From: Elusimicrobiaceae bacterium
GTDB taxonomy: Bacteria > Elusimicrobiota > Elusimicrobia > Elusimicrobiales > Elusimicrobiaceae
Assembly: GCA_017475405.1 (NCBI GenBank)
Contig: JAFVFN010000018.1
Location: 121,798-185,797 of the forward strand
Length of the DNA: 64,000 bases
Reading direction: 5' to 3'
A program made the translations under genes and the position numbers. Positions 53,597-62,300 of this stretch are shown one piece after another. The notes beneath the pieces were generated by a model, which was not told the DNA's origin, did not search any database, and saw only the letters and a list, made by a program, of their open reading frames with translations. The first letter of the stretch is position 1; every line of letters starts with the position of its first letter.

Positions 53597-53755
53597 TTAC
53601 TTACCGGAAGCATCCAAAAGCTGCTTCAAAGCCAATCGAAAAACAGAAGACAAATTACGGTCTTGTTTTTTCGCATACCTTTTAGCACGCTCTAAAAGTT
53701 CTCTTTCAAGCGTAATGCTACAACGCACAATGGTTTCTTTATTTGTGTCAGACAT
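53597..53755 (-). CDS. Ribbon-helix-helix DNA-binding protein (52 aa)
   Basis: MSDTNKETIVRCSITLEREL, then LERAKRYAKKQDRNLSSVFR and LALKQLLDASGK: a basic beta strand followed by two helices, the Arc/CopG pattern. Divergent from the integrase gene, with a large inverted repeat between them, so it probably represses integrase and/or itself. GATAAT lies 8 nt before the ATG with no ribosome-binding site. Confidence 0.75.
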   Translation of the reverse strand: MSDTNKETIVRCSITLERELLERAKRYAKKQDRNLSSVFRLALKQLLDASGK

Positions 53756-53803
53756 ACGTATATATTATCAAATTTGACTGGATATGATTAAATTATATTT
53801 ATG

Positions 53804-53840
53804 ATATTATTTAATATGTTATAATAATATTAAATAATAT
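53804..53840 (+). promoter_or_regulatory. Inverted repeat enclosing the integrase -10 box
   Basis: ATATTATTTAATAT (53804-53817) and ATATTAAATAATAT (53827-53840), perfect 14-bp arms around GTTATAATA. The loop contains TATAAT (53820-53825), 28 nt before the integrase ATG. A bound dimer or tetramer would block transcription. Confidence 0.6.
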
Positions 53841-53853
53841 TTAAAAATAAACT

Positions 53854-54888
53854 ATGGCTTTTCAATATACTGAAAAAAATGGGTTCTATCAAACTAAAAA
53901 AGGCTTATGGGGTATCGCTTATACCGACCATATGGGTAAACGCATCCATGAAGTGGTAGCGACCTCTTTAAGCGAAGCCAAGGAAATTAAGCGCAAAAGA
54001 GAGGCCAATGTTTATTTGTACAAGTACAATCCGGAATTAGCAGTCTCTTGCCAAACCGTTGACGAAGTAGCCCCTATATATATCGAACAACACTTAAACA
54101 AATTAAAATCCACCAGCAACCGTTCTATGTTTATCAAATTTCAAAAACAGTTTGGCCACAGGGAACTAGGGAGTATTACCACGTTAGATATGACCAAGTA
54201 TTACTACCACTTAGCCACCCAAACCTCCTTTTCCAATGCCAACCGTTGTCTTACAGTTGTTAGTAAATTTTTTAATGAACTGCGCAAATGGAAACTATTT
54301 TTTAAGGAAAATCCATGCACCTACGTAGAAAAAAAGCCATCCGAACCTTTCCAACCCCATCCGTTAAACCCACAAGAAATAGGGCTTATTTTGAAACACC
54401 TAGCGCCTTATATCCAACCGGCTATTAAGTTTTGTATCATAACGGGGGTACGTAAGAAAGAATTATTAGGATTACGTTGGGAGGATATAGATTTTAACGC
54501 TAAAACCATCTTGCTACGGGAAACTAAAACCCAAAAATCCCGTATGCTCGGGCTTATCCCCACTATTGAAAACATACTCAAAGAGGTTGGTATTAAAAAA
54601 ACAGGACTTGTTTTCCCACTTACCAATTGCCAACTGCGCTACCAAATAGACCATGCGGCTAAAAAAGCAGGAATTCCTCACGTACGTTTGCACGATTTAC
54701 GACACACTTTTGCCAAAAACTTTTTAGACAAAAACGGGAAACTATATGATTTACAAGTTTTAATGGGTCATAGCAGTATTAAAACCACCCAAAAGTACAT
54801 GAAGTTCAAAAAAGAAGAAGTTGCCCAAAAGATGATTGTACTGGATGGTTTCTTTGACTCTCTTCCTTCCGAGTCAATCAATGCCTAG
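53854..54888 (+). CDS. Tyrosine recombinase (integrase)
   Basis: 344 aa. N-terminal arm-binding region (GFYQTKKGLWGIAYTD), SAM-like core-binding domain (~70-165), and a catalytic domain with Arg in TGVRKKELLGLRWEDIDF, HDLRHTFAKN (His-x-x-Arg), GHSSIKTTQKYM (His and nucleophile Tyr). Intact. Inserts and excises the element at tRNA-Val. No ribosome-binding site is visible before the ATG. Confidence 0.95.
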   Translation: MAFQYTEKNGFYQTKKGLWGIAYTDHMGKRIHEVVATSLSEAKEIKRKREANVYLYKYNPELAVSCQTVDEVAPIYIEQHLNKLKSTSNRSMFIKFQKQFGHRELGSITTLDMTKYYYHLATQTSFSNANRCLTVVSKFFNELRKWKLFFKENPCTYVEKKPSEPFQPHPLNPQEIGLILKHLAPYIQPAIKFCIITGVRKKELLGLRWEDIDFNAKTILLRETKTQKSRMLGLIPTIENILKEVGIKKTGLVFPLTNCQLRYQIDHAAKKAGIPHVRLHDLRHTFAKNFLDKNGKLYDLQVLMGHSSIKTTQKYMKFKKEEVAQKMIVLDGFFDSLPSESINA

Positions 54889-55119
54889 ATTGACCAAAAG
54901 TTATACACAATATAAATGTGCCTTACATTGAGTGTACCTCATGTAGGGCTGGTAAAGATGAGGCAAAGCACTGGTTGCCCGCTAGAACAACAACGAATGC
55001 AACTAAAGCTGGCAATTAAGTGGACCTAGTCGTTTACGGTAAATTATTTAACTTTGATTTGAATCCAAGCACGCATGACCTAACGCCATCCTCACACATA
55101 TAGAAAAAATGGGGAATTT

Positions 55120-55630
55120 TTATTCTTTGACTCCGTGTGAGAGGATCCAATGCCTTGTGGCATTGTCTAAACGGCAATTATGCTGTAAAATGTTATGTCC
55201 TCTCTTGTCACAGGCATGCAAATCAATACCATACTTAAAAAGCAATTTGAATCGGGGTAAAATCTCTTGCCAATGACACATTCCTCCAACAACGTAAAAT
55301 AGCGCATTCCACCCTTCTCCGTCTTGAGCATTGACATTGGCTCCACAGGCAAGAAGTTTTCCCATAATGGGAATATCAGCATAATAGGAGGCAATCATTA
55401 GCGGGGTTTCCCCCCTCATGTATGTTCCCGCGCTGGTTCACATCCGCACCATATTCCAAGAGAATAGAAACCAACCGTTTCATATTATTCACGATTGCCC
55501 AATGAAATATGGGCCGCAATTCCTTGGTCTTGCGCAAGTTCGGATCTGCACCAGCTTCAATGAGTTGGCGCACGATACGCATAGAATTTTGACTGGCGGC
55601 CTCGCAAAGTGTCATGTTGGGTGTGGTCAT
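55120..55630 (-). pseudogene. Ankyrin-repeat protein split by a frameshift at a G6 tract
   Basis: Two overlapping frames form one ankyrin protein of ~169 aa: 55630 down (MTTPNMTLCEAASQNSMRIV ... LLEYGADVNQRGNIHEGG), then ETPLMIASYYADI ... LLACGANVNAQDGEG, ending HGVKE. The frame changes at six G (C in the listed strand, 55410-55415). Five G would restore an uninterrupted reading frame. This may be a true mutation, phase variation, or a sequencing error. Four or so ankyrin repeats suggest a protein-binding role. Confidence 0.75.
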
Positions 55631-55631
55631 A

Positions 55632-56006
55632 TTATTTCTTATTTTTAAGACGCATTTTTTTGTTTAATTTATCGTTTAATTGTATTGCTACTGACAGTAA
55701 ATGAAAATAGGAAAAACTATCCAGAGGGATCATACAATAATCACCCAGTTGCTTTTTATTGGATGTGGGAGTGGTGACAATGATTTCATAACCGTCTTTG
55801 TTATCATACGCCTGTATAGAACGAATTTGTCCATCTACGTCCAGTAACATGGTTTTCTTTACGTCATACCGTCCGCCTTTTGCAAAGGAAGCCATATTCT
55901 GAATGCCCAGTTTTTTAAAATTTTCCGCGATAACTTGGCGCAGTTCTTTCTTTGCTTGTTTATCTGTTTGGCTGCTTATGTAAGCAATAATGTCTCGTAT
56001 ATTCAT
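55632..56006 (-). CDS. Element protein, unknown function
   Basis: 124 aa, basic, soluble, ending in a Lys-rich tail (LNKKMRLKNKK). Ribosome-binding site AAGGAG. Directly followed by the ankyrin gene (1-nt gap), so they are probably co-expressed behind operator site 5. Not recognised. Confidence 0.6.
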   Translation of the reverse strand: MNIRDIIAYISSQTDKQAKKELRQVIAENFKKLGIQNMASFAKGGRYDVKKTMLLDVDGQIRSIQAYDNKDGYEIIVTTPTSNKKQLGDYCMIPLDSFSYFHLLSVAIQLNDKLNKKMRLKNKK

Positions 56007-56069
56007 TTTAGTTCTCCTTGTGTGTACAATGTGTTATTGTGGCTATAATGAAAGGATACAAAACCACTA

Positions 56070-56085
56070 CGACAACATATTGTCG
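56070..56085. promoter_or_regulatory. Operator, site 5
   Basis: CGACA ACATAT TGTCG, between the riboswitch-controlled gene and the 124-aa gene. The minus-strand arm supplies TTGTCG, but the matching -10 is less clear than at sites 1 and 4. Confidence 0.55.
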
Positions 56086-56093
56086 CTAGAAAA

Positions 56094-56651
56094 TCAGGGT
56101 AAAATTAAAACACTTTTTATCCCCTTGATCGGAAATAACTTCTTAAATGCTTCACTATAAACATTTTCCTCTCCATTTTCTCCCGTAAAAATAAGAGTGC
56201 TTTCACAGCATGTATATCCCCATTGTGCACATAAGTCCGCAAAGGGCGTGTAGATTTCCACCCGTAATCTTTCGTACTGCGTGGCCAGTTCCTCGTACAG
56301 TTGCGTTACATGGCCCGATAGCAAGTAAAACCACTTGAGTAGCAATGGTTCGGCGTAGTCCCATTGGCCTTTAGCTCCCACGGTGGAAAGCCCCGCCAGA
56401 CGGCGGCGGTGATCCGCAATAAATAAGTCCAACTCATAATCCTTAAGCCCTGTGGCTTTACCGATTTGCGCCTTTAAGGTATTAAAATCAAAAGGCAAAT
56501 CGCATTGTATGTAGGTGGTTTTAGTCCGGTAATCTTCCACTTCACAAGAGGTTTTATTCGCTTTTACATACACTTTTAGAGTGTAGGGTTGAGCTAACCT
56601 GCAAGCTCTTTTCCAACGCGCGTACCATTCACCATACATTTTATCATCCAT
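56094..56651 (-). CDS. Unknown protein behind a SAM riboswitch
   Basis: 185 aa, soluble, no signal peptide. Helical middle (HVTQLYEELATQYERLRVE) and Trp/Tyr-rich N-terminus (GEWYARWKRACRLAQPYTLK). Not recognised as a methionine or SAM enzyme. The ribosome-binding site GAGAGG can be occluded: TACCTCTTTGT and ACAGAGAGGTA form an 11-bp stem with one G-U pair just before the ATG. A transcription terminator and SAM-I-like aptamer lie upstream, so expression should rise when SAM is low. Confidence 0.65.
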   Translation of the reverse strand: MDDKMYGEWYARWKRACRLAQPYTLKVYVKANKTSCEVEDYRTKTTYIQCDLPFDFNTLKAQIGKATGLKDYELDLFIADHRRRLAGLSTVGAKGQWDYAEPLLLKWFYLLSGHVTQLYEELATQYERLRVEIYTPFADLCAQWGYTCCESTLIFTGENGEENVYSEAFKKLFPIKGIKSVLILP

Positions 56652-56689
56652 AAAAATACCTCTCTGTTGAATTTATCCACAAAGAGGTA

Positions 56690-56713
56690 CAAAAACCCAT
56701 CGCAAAGATGGGT
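56690..56713 (-). terminator. Riboswitch terminator
   Basis: ACCCATC TTTGC GATGGGT then TTTTG on the minus strand. Its 5' arm CCCATCT is complementary to AGATGGG at the end of the aptamer, which gives the antiterminator. Confidence 0.8.
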
Positions 56714-56725
56714 CTAATGGAGGCA

Positions 56726-56810
56726 GTCCCATCTTCCAAGCATTAGCACCTTGCTAGAGTAGGTTGCTGTGTAGTCACCGGGCTTGTCCCTCGTACACTC
56801 TCTATGGTAC
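56726..56810 (-). promoter_or_regulatory. SAM-I clan (S-box) riboswitch
   Basis: Read on the minus strand: GAGGGACAAGCCCGGTGAC, then CAGCAACC, AAGGTGCTAA and TTGGAAGATGGGA, in the S-box order and spacing. P1 is GTACCAT/ATGGGAC (one mismatch), P2 includes GTGTA/TACAC, and P3 is ACCT/AGGT. The P4 arm is reduced compared with the classical class, closer to the SAM-I/IV variant. A terminator and antiterminator follow in the usual arrangement. High SAM should stop transcription before the 185-aa gene. Confidence 0.82.
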
Positions 56811-56831
56811 TTATAGTATAGTAAAATTGAA

Positions 56832-56864
56832 CGACAACGTGTCGTCGCAGACTTTTTGTATACT
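56832..56864 (+). promoter_or_regulatory. Operator site 6 and promoter region of the divergent pair
   Basis: CGACA ACG TGTCG (56832-56844), shorter centre than sites 1, 4 and 5. Plus strand: TATACT at 56859-56864 before the 218-aa gene. Minus strand: TTGTCG, 16-nt spacer, TATAAG toward the riboswitch. Confidence 0.55.
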
Positions 56865-56882
56865 AAAAGAAAGGAAGAAATT

Positions 56883-57539
56883 ATGGTTCAAGAATCCAAA
56901 ATATTCCAAGCGTGGAAACGTACAGAAGAGGACGAAAATGTCCAATTGGAGATGCTTTTTGATGCGCTATATGAGGCAGGTAAAGTGTCAGAAAAAGATG
57001 TAGATAGTATATTATCCAGTCCTTACAAATTAAATAAGGGCTATCTGATGACTAGGCGGGAGGCCGCGTGGCTATTCCTTCGTAATCACAGTGATGAAAA
57101 AGGGGACGCCTTTTGGGATAAAATGAATTGTTATAACCATAGTCCAATTGATTTGGCTAATCAAATTTACGAGCGTACCATGAGAACTGTAGAACATGGG
57201 AATCAGGGAACGGCTACCTATACTTGTACAGGAGCACCAGCTGTTATGGGTATCATTGTGTGTATGGGCAAAATGCAAGATGGGCAATATATTACCAATC
57301 CCAAGGATGGGGCACCGCGTCAATTAATAAATAAGGTAACCCCCAATGATATTTTGGTATTTTTGACCAAATACGGTAAATGGTTAAAAGACCCGCTACT
57401 CATGTTTGGCCTATGGCGTACTTATACTAAAAATTCCTATGGATCTTGGCTTATGTGCTTATGTCATCATTTGGGAACTGGCCGCCAGGAAGATTTTTAC
57501 GAACATAGTTTTGATGCCGAAATAGATTGCATCAATTAA
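56883..57539 (+). CDS. Element protein, unknown function
   Basis: 218 aa from ATG 56883 (AAAGGAAG upstream; a longer start is less likely). Soluble; N-terminal half acidic and helical, C-terminal half with Gly/Tyr patches (YTCTGAPAVMGIIVCMGKMQ). Divergent from the riboswitch gene and sharing its operator. Not recognised. Confidence 0.62.
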   Translation: MVQESKIFQAWKRTEEDENVQLEMLFDALYEAGKVSEKDVDSILSSPYKLNKGYLMTRREAAWLFLRNHSDEKGDAFWDKMNCYNHSPIDLANQIYERTMRTVEHGNQGTATYTCTGAPAVMGIIVCMGKMQDGQYITNPKDGAPRQLINKVTPNDILVFLTKYGKWLKDPLLMFGLWRTYTKNSYGSWLMCLCHHLGTGRQEDFYEHSFDAEIDCIN

Positions 57540-57994
57540 ACTAGTACTGAATTTATATTAAGTAGGGAAAGGGAGTTATCCACCAATATATACTTGCCAC
57601 AAAAATCTAGCATTCTATACTTGGTATCAACATTAGAGTCATCATTACCTAAACATTAGGACTCTTGGTATTTAAAAATATAAAAAATTGTAAAACAATT
57701 AAAAAAATTAAAAATAAAATGGTTAACAAAACTTCTACTAAAATGTCCCTGATATAAAGGGACATTGCCTTGAATCGCAAAATAAATAAAAGAGAAAAAT
57801 ATTATTTTTACTTAAGAAAGGATTTACACAAAAACCAAATTGATATTTACAAAAAATTTACAAACAAGTTCAAAAAATAGCAAAAAACTGCAAAAACAGA
57901 CTCTTTTTAGGTCCAAAATAAAACCGGCTTTTAACCAGTTTTTTCGTCGTAGAATTAATCAATTTTGAGAAATTTCAAAAACTATAAGCCACCT
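57540..57994. other. AT-rich right end of the element, no gene seen
   Basis: Runs of A and T, a weak AACCGG...CCAGTTTTTT terminator-like hairpin near 57920, the end repeat at 57844, and TTTTCGTCGTAGAA near 57946, which resembles TTCTCGTCGAAGAA at the left end. No coding sequence can be supported. Confidence 0.5.
57844..57863. repeat. Element end repeat (right), candidate integrase arm site
   Basis: TATTTACAAAAAATTTACAA, identical to 40364-40383, ~130 bp inside the right att site. Confidence 0.6.
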
Positions 57995-58036
57995 ATGTCA
58001 AGGGAACGCGCTACCGCTGCGCCAACTGGGCCTAAA
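57995..58036. repeat. Right attachment-site repeat (tRNA-Val 5' half remnant)
   Basis: 42-bp exact copy of 40235-40276. The sequence beyond it holds TATAAT (minus strand, 58046-58051), placed like the original tRNA-Val promoter and now separated from the intact tRNA gene. Confidence 0.92.
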
Positions 58037-58062
58037 TCTTTTTATATTATACCAAATCTGAG

Positions 58063-58503
58063 CTAAGAAATAAAATTTTCACGTGTTTTAGAGGGTTTTC
58101 GAAATACCACCCATTTATTTAAACAAAAACTTACCAACGATACCAAACACGAACTAAGCAGTCCCGCTACATATAAGTTAGAAAGCACAAACTGTATTAA
58201 AATGCGTAAAAGGCCAATATTTAAAAAATAACATAAAATATACACCGCCACAAACTTAAAAATCAGCCTGTTATCTGGGTTCTCAAATACAAGAGCTCCC
58301 AGCGTCTTAAAGCTAAAACAAGTACCAATGATTGTAGACATAAGTACGGCCAGTGTATAATGCAGTCCCATAAAAATAGCAAGGGCATAAATACAATACG
58401 CAAATATTGTATTTACGCAACCTACCAGAGCAAAACGGATAAACAATTGCGGTAAATGTATCCAATGGGCAATTTCGGCACAAAACTGTTGAAATAAATC
58501 CAT
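58063..58503 (-). CDS. GtrA-family membrane protein
   Basis: 146 aa, four transmembrane helices. The N-terminal FIRFALVGCVNTIFAYCIYAL and the C-terminal CLNKWVVFRKPSK are typical of GtrA-like proteins, which help flip or present polyprenyl-linked sugars for cell-surface glycosylation. The stop lies 26 bp outside the element's right att site, so insertion left the gene intact. Confidence 0.9.
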   Translation of the reverse strand: MDLFQQFCAEIAHWIHLPQLFIRFALVGCVNTIFAYCIYALAIFMGLHYTLAVLMSTIIGTCFSFKTLGALVFENPDNRLIFKFVAVYILCYFLNIGLLRILIQFVLSNLYVAGLLSSCLVSLVSFCLNKWVVFRKPSKTRENFIS

Positions 58504-58577
58504 AGGCGTATTAAAGCGGGAAAACCTGCGGCAAGAAAAATAATTTATCCGGCGTAAACTATCGACTCAAATATTAC

Positions 58578-59315
58578 TTACAGTCCATGCGCTAAGCTTT
58601 CTATCAGAAAATCCGGATACCCTTTATCACGCATTTTCTCCTGCGTGATAGTAAAATCATAAGGTTCACGAATAAATTCAAATGTATTTTCCTGCGTATC
58701 CCAAATACCGCAAGCTGCATAGGGATTATGATCACGCGGCTTACCTACCGACCCGGGGTTAATTACGTAGCGGCATGCCTTATTTAAGCGAATCAAATGT
58801 TCGTCCTTTTGGTTTAAGTACATATGACAGGTACGCGGAGAACCCTTGATATAAAATTGTAAATGCGTATGTCCTACAAATAATATCTGTCCCTGCCACA
58901 ATTTGTAATATATGTTAAACTGATCCATCCCGTGAAAATATTCCTTAATGGGATCCATCGGAGTACCGTGCACCACGGCGAACTCTTCGCCTTGGGCCAA
59001 GGCCGGCAAAGTACGCAAATAATCCGCAGCCGTTTTAGAAAGTTCCGGCAGGGAGTCCGATAAAACGACTTTGGCATCGTAATTAAACCAACTTTCCAGA
59101 TTGGGGAACGCTAAAATCGCATCGTGATTGCCCATCACACTGGCCACTAGCGGAAGCTTCATAATACGGCGGGTACACTTTTCAGCGTCCGGTCCGTAAC
59201 CGATGATATCTCCGCATTGGATATATTTTTCCGCACCGGCCTGCTTGAGAGCTTTTAGACACACATCCAGTGCTTCCAAATTACCATGAATATCGGAAAG
59301 GACTCCAATCCGCAT
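58578..59315 (-). CDS. Metallophosphoesterase (YfcE/MJ0936-like)
   Basis: 245 aa. Complete calcineurin-type metal motifs: LSDIHGNLEAL, CGDIIGYGP, GNHD, VHGTPMDP and GHTHLQF. Probably a small phosphodiesterase. Starts on the last base of the smc stop region (1-nt overlap), so coupled to it. Confidence 0.9.
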   Translation of the reverse strand: MRIGVLSDIHGNLEALDVCLKALKQAGAEKYIQCGDIIGYGPDAEKCTRRIMKLPLVASVMGNHDAILAFPNLESWFNYDAKVVLSDSLPELSKTAADYLRTLPALAQGEEFAVVHGTPMDPIKEYFHGMDQFNIYYKLWQGQILFVGHTHLQFYIKGSPRTCHMYLNQKDEHLIRLNKACRYVINPGSVGKPRDHNPYAACGIWDTQENTFEFIREPYDFTITQEKMRDKGYPDFLIESLAHGL

Positions 59316-62300
59316 TACGCCTCCACCATGGCTTCCAATTCTTCTTTCTTCTTGTTCTCTTCAGCGTTGTTACGATCGGCCAAGTTCACGGACATCACTT
59401 TAGAAACTCCGCTTTCTTCCATGGTAATCCCGTAAAGCATACGGGCGGCTTCCATGGTACGTTTATTGTGCGTTACTACGATAAACTGCGTAGACTTGGA
59501 GAACTCTTTAATCAAATTGACATAACGTTCTACATTGGCCTCATCCAGGGCCGCATCCGCTTCGTCCATAATACAGAACGGAGACGGATGATGCGTGAAG
59601 AAGGCAAACAGCAAGGACATGGCCGTCAGGGTTTTCTCGCCGCCGGACATGGAGCTGATGTTCAATAACTTCTTGCCAGAGGGTTGGGCATAAATTTCAA
59701 TGCCCGTTTCTAGCAAGTTATCGGGCTGCGTAAGCACCAAATCACATTCACCGCCGCGAAAGAGCGACTGGAAAATATTTTTAAAATGCGTACGCACTTG
59801 ATCAAATGTATATTTAAAATTCTCGCGAGTAGTTTGATTAATTTTATTGATAGCTGACTTCAAATCCTTTTTGGCGTTATCCAAATCGGACATTTGGGTT
59901 TTTAAAAACTCGTTACGTTCATTAAGAGCATCGTATTCTTCCGGAGCTGTCATGTTGACGGCACCCATATTTTCAATACGCTTGCGCATCATTTTAACGC
60001 GTTCGTAATCCACTTCTTTTTTGCCATAATTCATTTCAGCTTCTTCCGGCGTAATATTCCAACTCTCAAAAAGGCTATTGGCTACCGTGGTATGTTGCCG
60101 ACGTGCGTTGGCCAACGCGTTTTCCAAATTATTCTTTTGAAGCGTTAAATCGGAAAGCTCTTTTTTGCAGGCATTGAGTGCCGAAACCTTTTCATCATAA
60201 TCTTTTTTGAGTGCTTCCAAATCGGCACGCATCTGATGCTCGTCAATTTCCAACTTGGCCAGCACATCGCGCTCGGCAGATAACTTAGCCTGCGTAGACA
60301 ATTTTTCATCGGCCAGGCTTTTCAGTCGCAGGTTGGACGCAGCTACTTTTTCATTACGTTTACCTTCGTTCTCCGTTAAACTGTTAAATTCGTATTCTGT
60401 GGATTTTAAATCCAATTCCACGTTATTTTTCTGGATACGCATTTCATACAGGGAAGCACTTAAGGTATTAATCTCATTTTTAAGTACTTCGGCCTGCTCG
60501 CGCAGTTTCTGTTGATGTTGTTTAATTTCTTCGGATTGTTTGGCACAGGATTCATGACGGTTTTTAAGTTCGCTAACCTGCGTTTTAAGCGTGCCAATTT
60601 GTGTTTTTCGGTTATCTACCCGAAGTGTAATTTCCTGTTTGCGAACCGCTGCTTTGGATAAAGACTCTTGAATGGTTTTTAACTCGCGTTCTTTATTGGC
60701 ACGCTCGTTTTGAACTGAGTTTAAAGCTAGTACGGCTTCCTGCGTTTTGGCACGCAAGGTTTTTAGATTTTCATCAGCTTTGGTTAACTCTTCTGCATTC
60801 TTGGTAAGCGCCACCGTAATTTGTTCTTCCTGCTGGGTTTGCGCAGAAATTTGTTCTTTTACCGCACCCTCTTCACCCCAATAGGCCTCCGGAGCACGGA
60901 CGCTTTCATCCCCGCCGCTTACAAAGAACCCGCCGTCTACGGTTCCCCCCTCATACGAATAGGCCCCGATAATCAAATCAATCAAATTTTCCAGTCGGGC
61001 GGGATAGGTCAGTTGTTGTTTAAGGGATCCGGCAGCCGCGGAAGATTTGGGGACATTTTCCAGTACAATAAATTTAGCACGCGCTTTGCCGTGCTCTTTA
61101 AGCAGGGCAACCGCTTTCTGTACGGTTTCGCGCGTATCACATAACACGGCATCTAAGTATTTCCCAAAAGCTTCTTCTACTGCTACCTGTAAATCGGATG
61201 GATATTTTAATTCTTTTCTTAACGTGCCCTGTATACCGGCAATCCCACTCTCTGTAACAGTTTTTACACCGACCCAGTACGGATCATTTTTACCTTGGGT
61301 TTGAATGAGTTCCAACTTGGCTGTCAAACCAGCACGGGCAGATTTGACGGCTGATAGTTTTTCATTCAGCGCACTGCGTTCCTGCTGCAGGTTACGCAGC
61401 GCAGTTTCCGCGGTAATAATGGCGTTTTTGGAGTTATCCGCTTCAGTTTGTTTCCCCTGCACACGCAAGGTCACTTCCTGCAGGCTTTCCTGCAAAGCGG
61501 TTAAACCGGCCTGTTGGGCCTGACTGGCTTTTTCCGCCGCAATCAAATCTTCTTCTTCGCGTTTAATGTTGGATTCTTCCAGTGCAATTCGGTTGGAAAC
61601 TTCCATTTGTTTTTGCACCAAATTCATCAGTTCGTTGGAAGTTCGCTGCAGTTGACTGTCAGCTGCGCGCAAATCATTTTCCATCTGCTGCGCTTGGGTG
61701 GTTTTTGTATTATAATTTTCCTGTAACGGATTTAATTTCGCCGTCACGGCAGTCAAATTCTCTTTTAACTGGGCAATCGCCGGAACCAGTTCGGCCAAAC
61801 GGTTTTGTCCGCGTTGTGCTTCCGCACCAGACGCAGCCACCTGTGCAGTCAGTTCGGCCGTTAAGTTATCACAGTTTTTGATGGCGCCTTCCAAAAGCCC
61901 CACTTGATATTTACTGGCGGAAATTTTTTCATTAAAGGCGGCCGCTTCTTTTTGCTTGTGCGTTAAATTTAAATCTAGTGCCGCCGTGGTTCCTTCCTGC
62001 GCGGAAATCCGGTTCTCCAAATCCGCCATCTTTTGTGTAACCGGTTGTAATTCGCCGCTGTGTTTGGCAATTAATGCAGAAGATTCCTTTAAAGAATGCA
62101 GTGAAATCGCAATTTCGCTTTCTTTAAGTTCTTCCCGATATTTTTGATAAAGCCGCGCCTTTTTGGCTTCGCTATCAAGTTTTTTAATTTGTTCCGTAAT
62201 CAGCGCCACCGTGTCAGATAAACGCGCCAGGTCCATGTCTACGCGCTCTAACCGACGGATACATTCTTCACGCTTGGCTTTGTATTTAGATACACCGGCC

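Larger units (their letters stand above)
40235..58036. mobile_element. Integrated element at tRNA-Val, about 17.8 kb
   Basis: A 42-bp exact direct repeat (40235-40276 and 57995-58036) covers the tRNA-Val 5' half from the anticodon loop outward. Between the copies lie an integrase, RHH and AlpA-like proteins, a Rep-like protein, type III restriction-modification, a Cas4-like/exonuclease fusion, two regulators and many unknown genes. No conjugation genes are seen, so it is best called an integrative, possibly mobilisable or satellite-type, defence-bearing element. The integrase is internal rather than next to either att site. Confidence 0.88.

Noticed and set aside
54889..55119. Possible gene or RNA after the integrase
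   Set aside because: No start with a ribosome-binding site, no convincing hairpin or promoter; left unannotated.
57891..57915. CAAAAACAG near the right end as another leader RNA copy
   Set aside because: No P2, P3, pseudoknot or terminal hairpin can be drawn around it, and no gene follows; chance match in AT-rich DNA.
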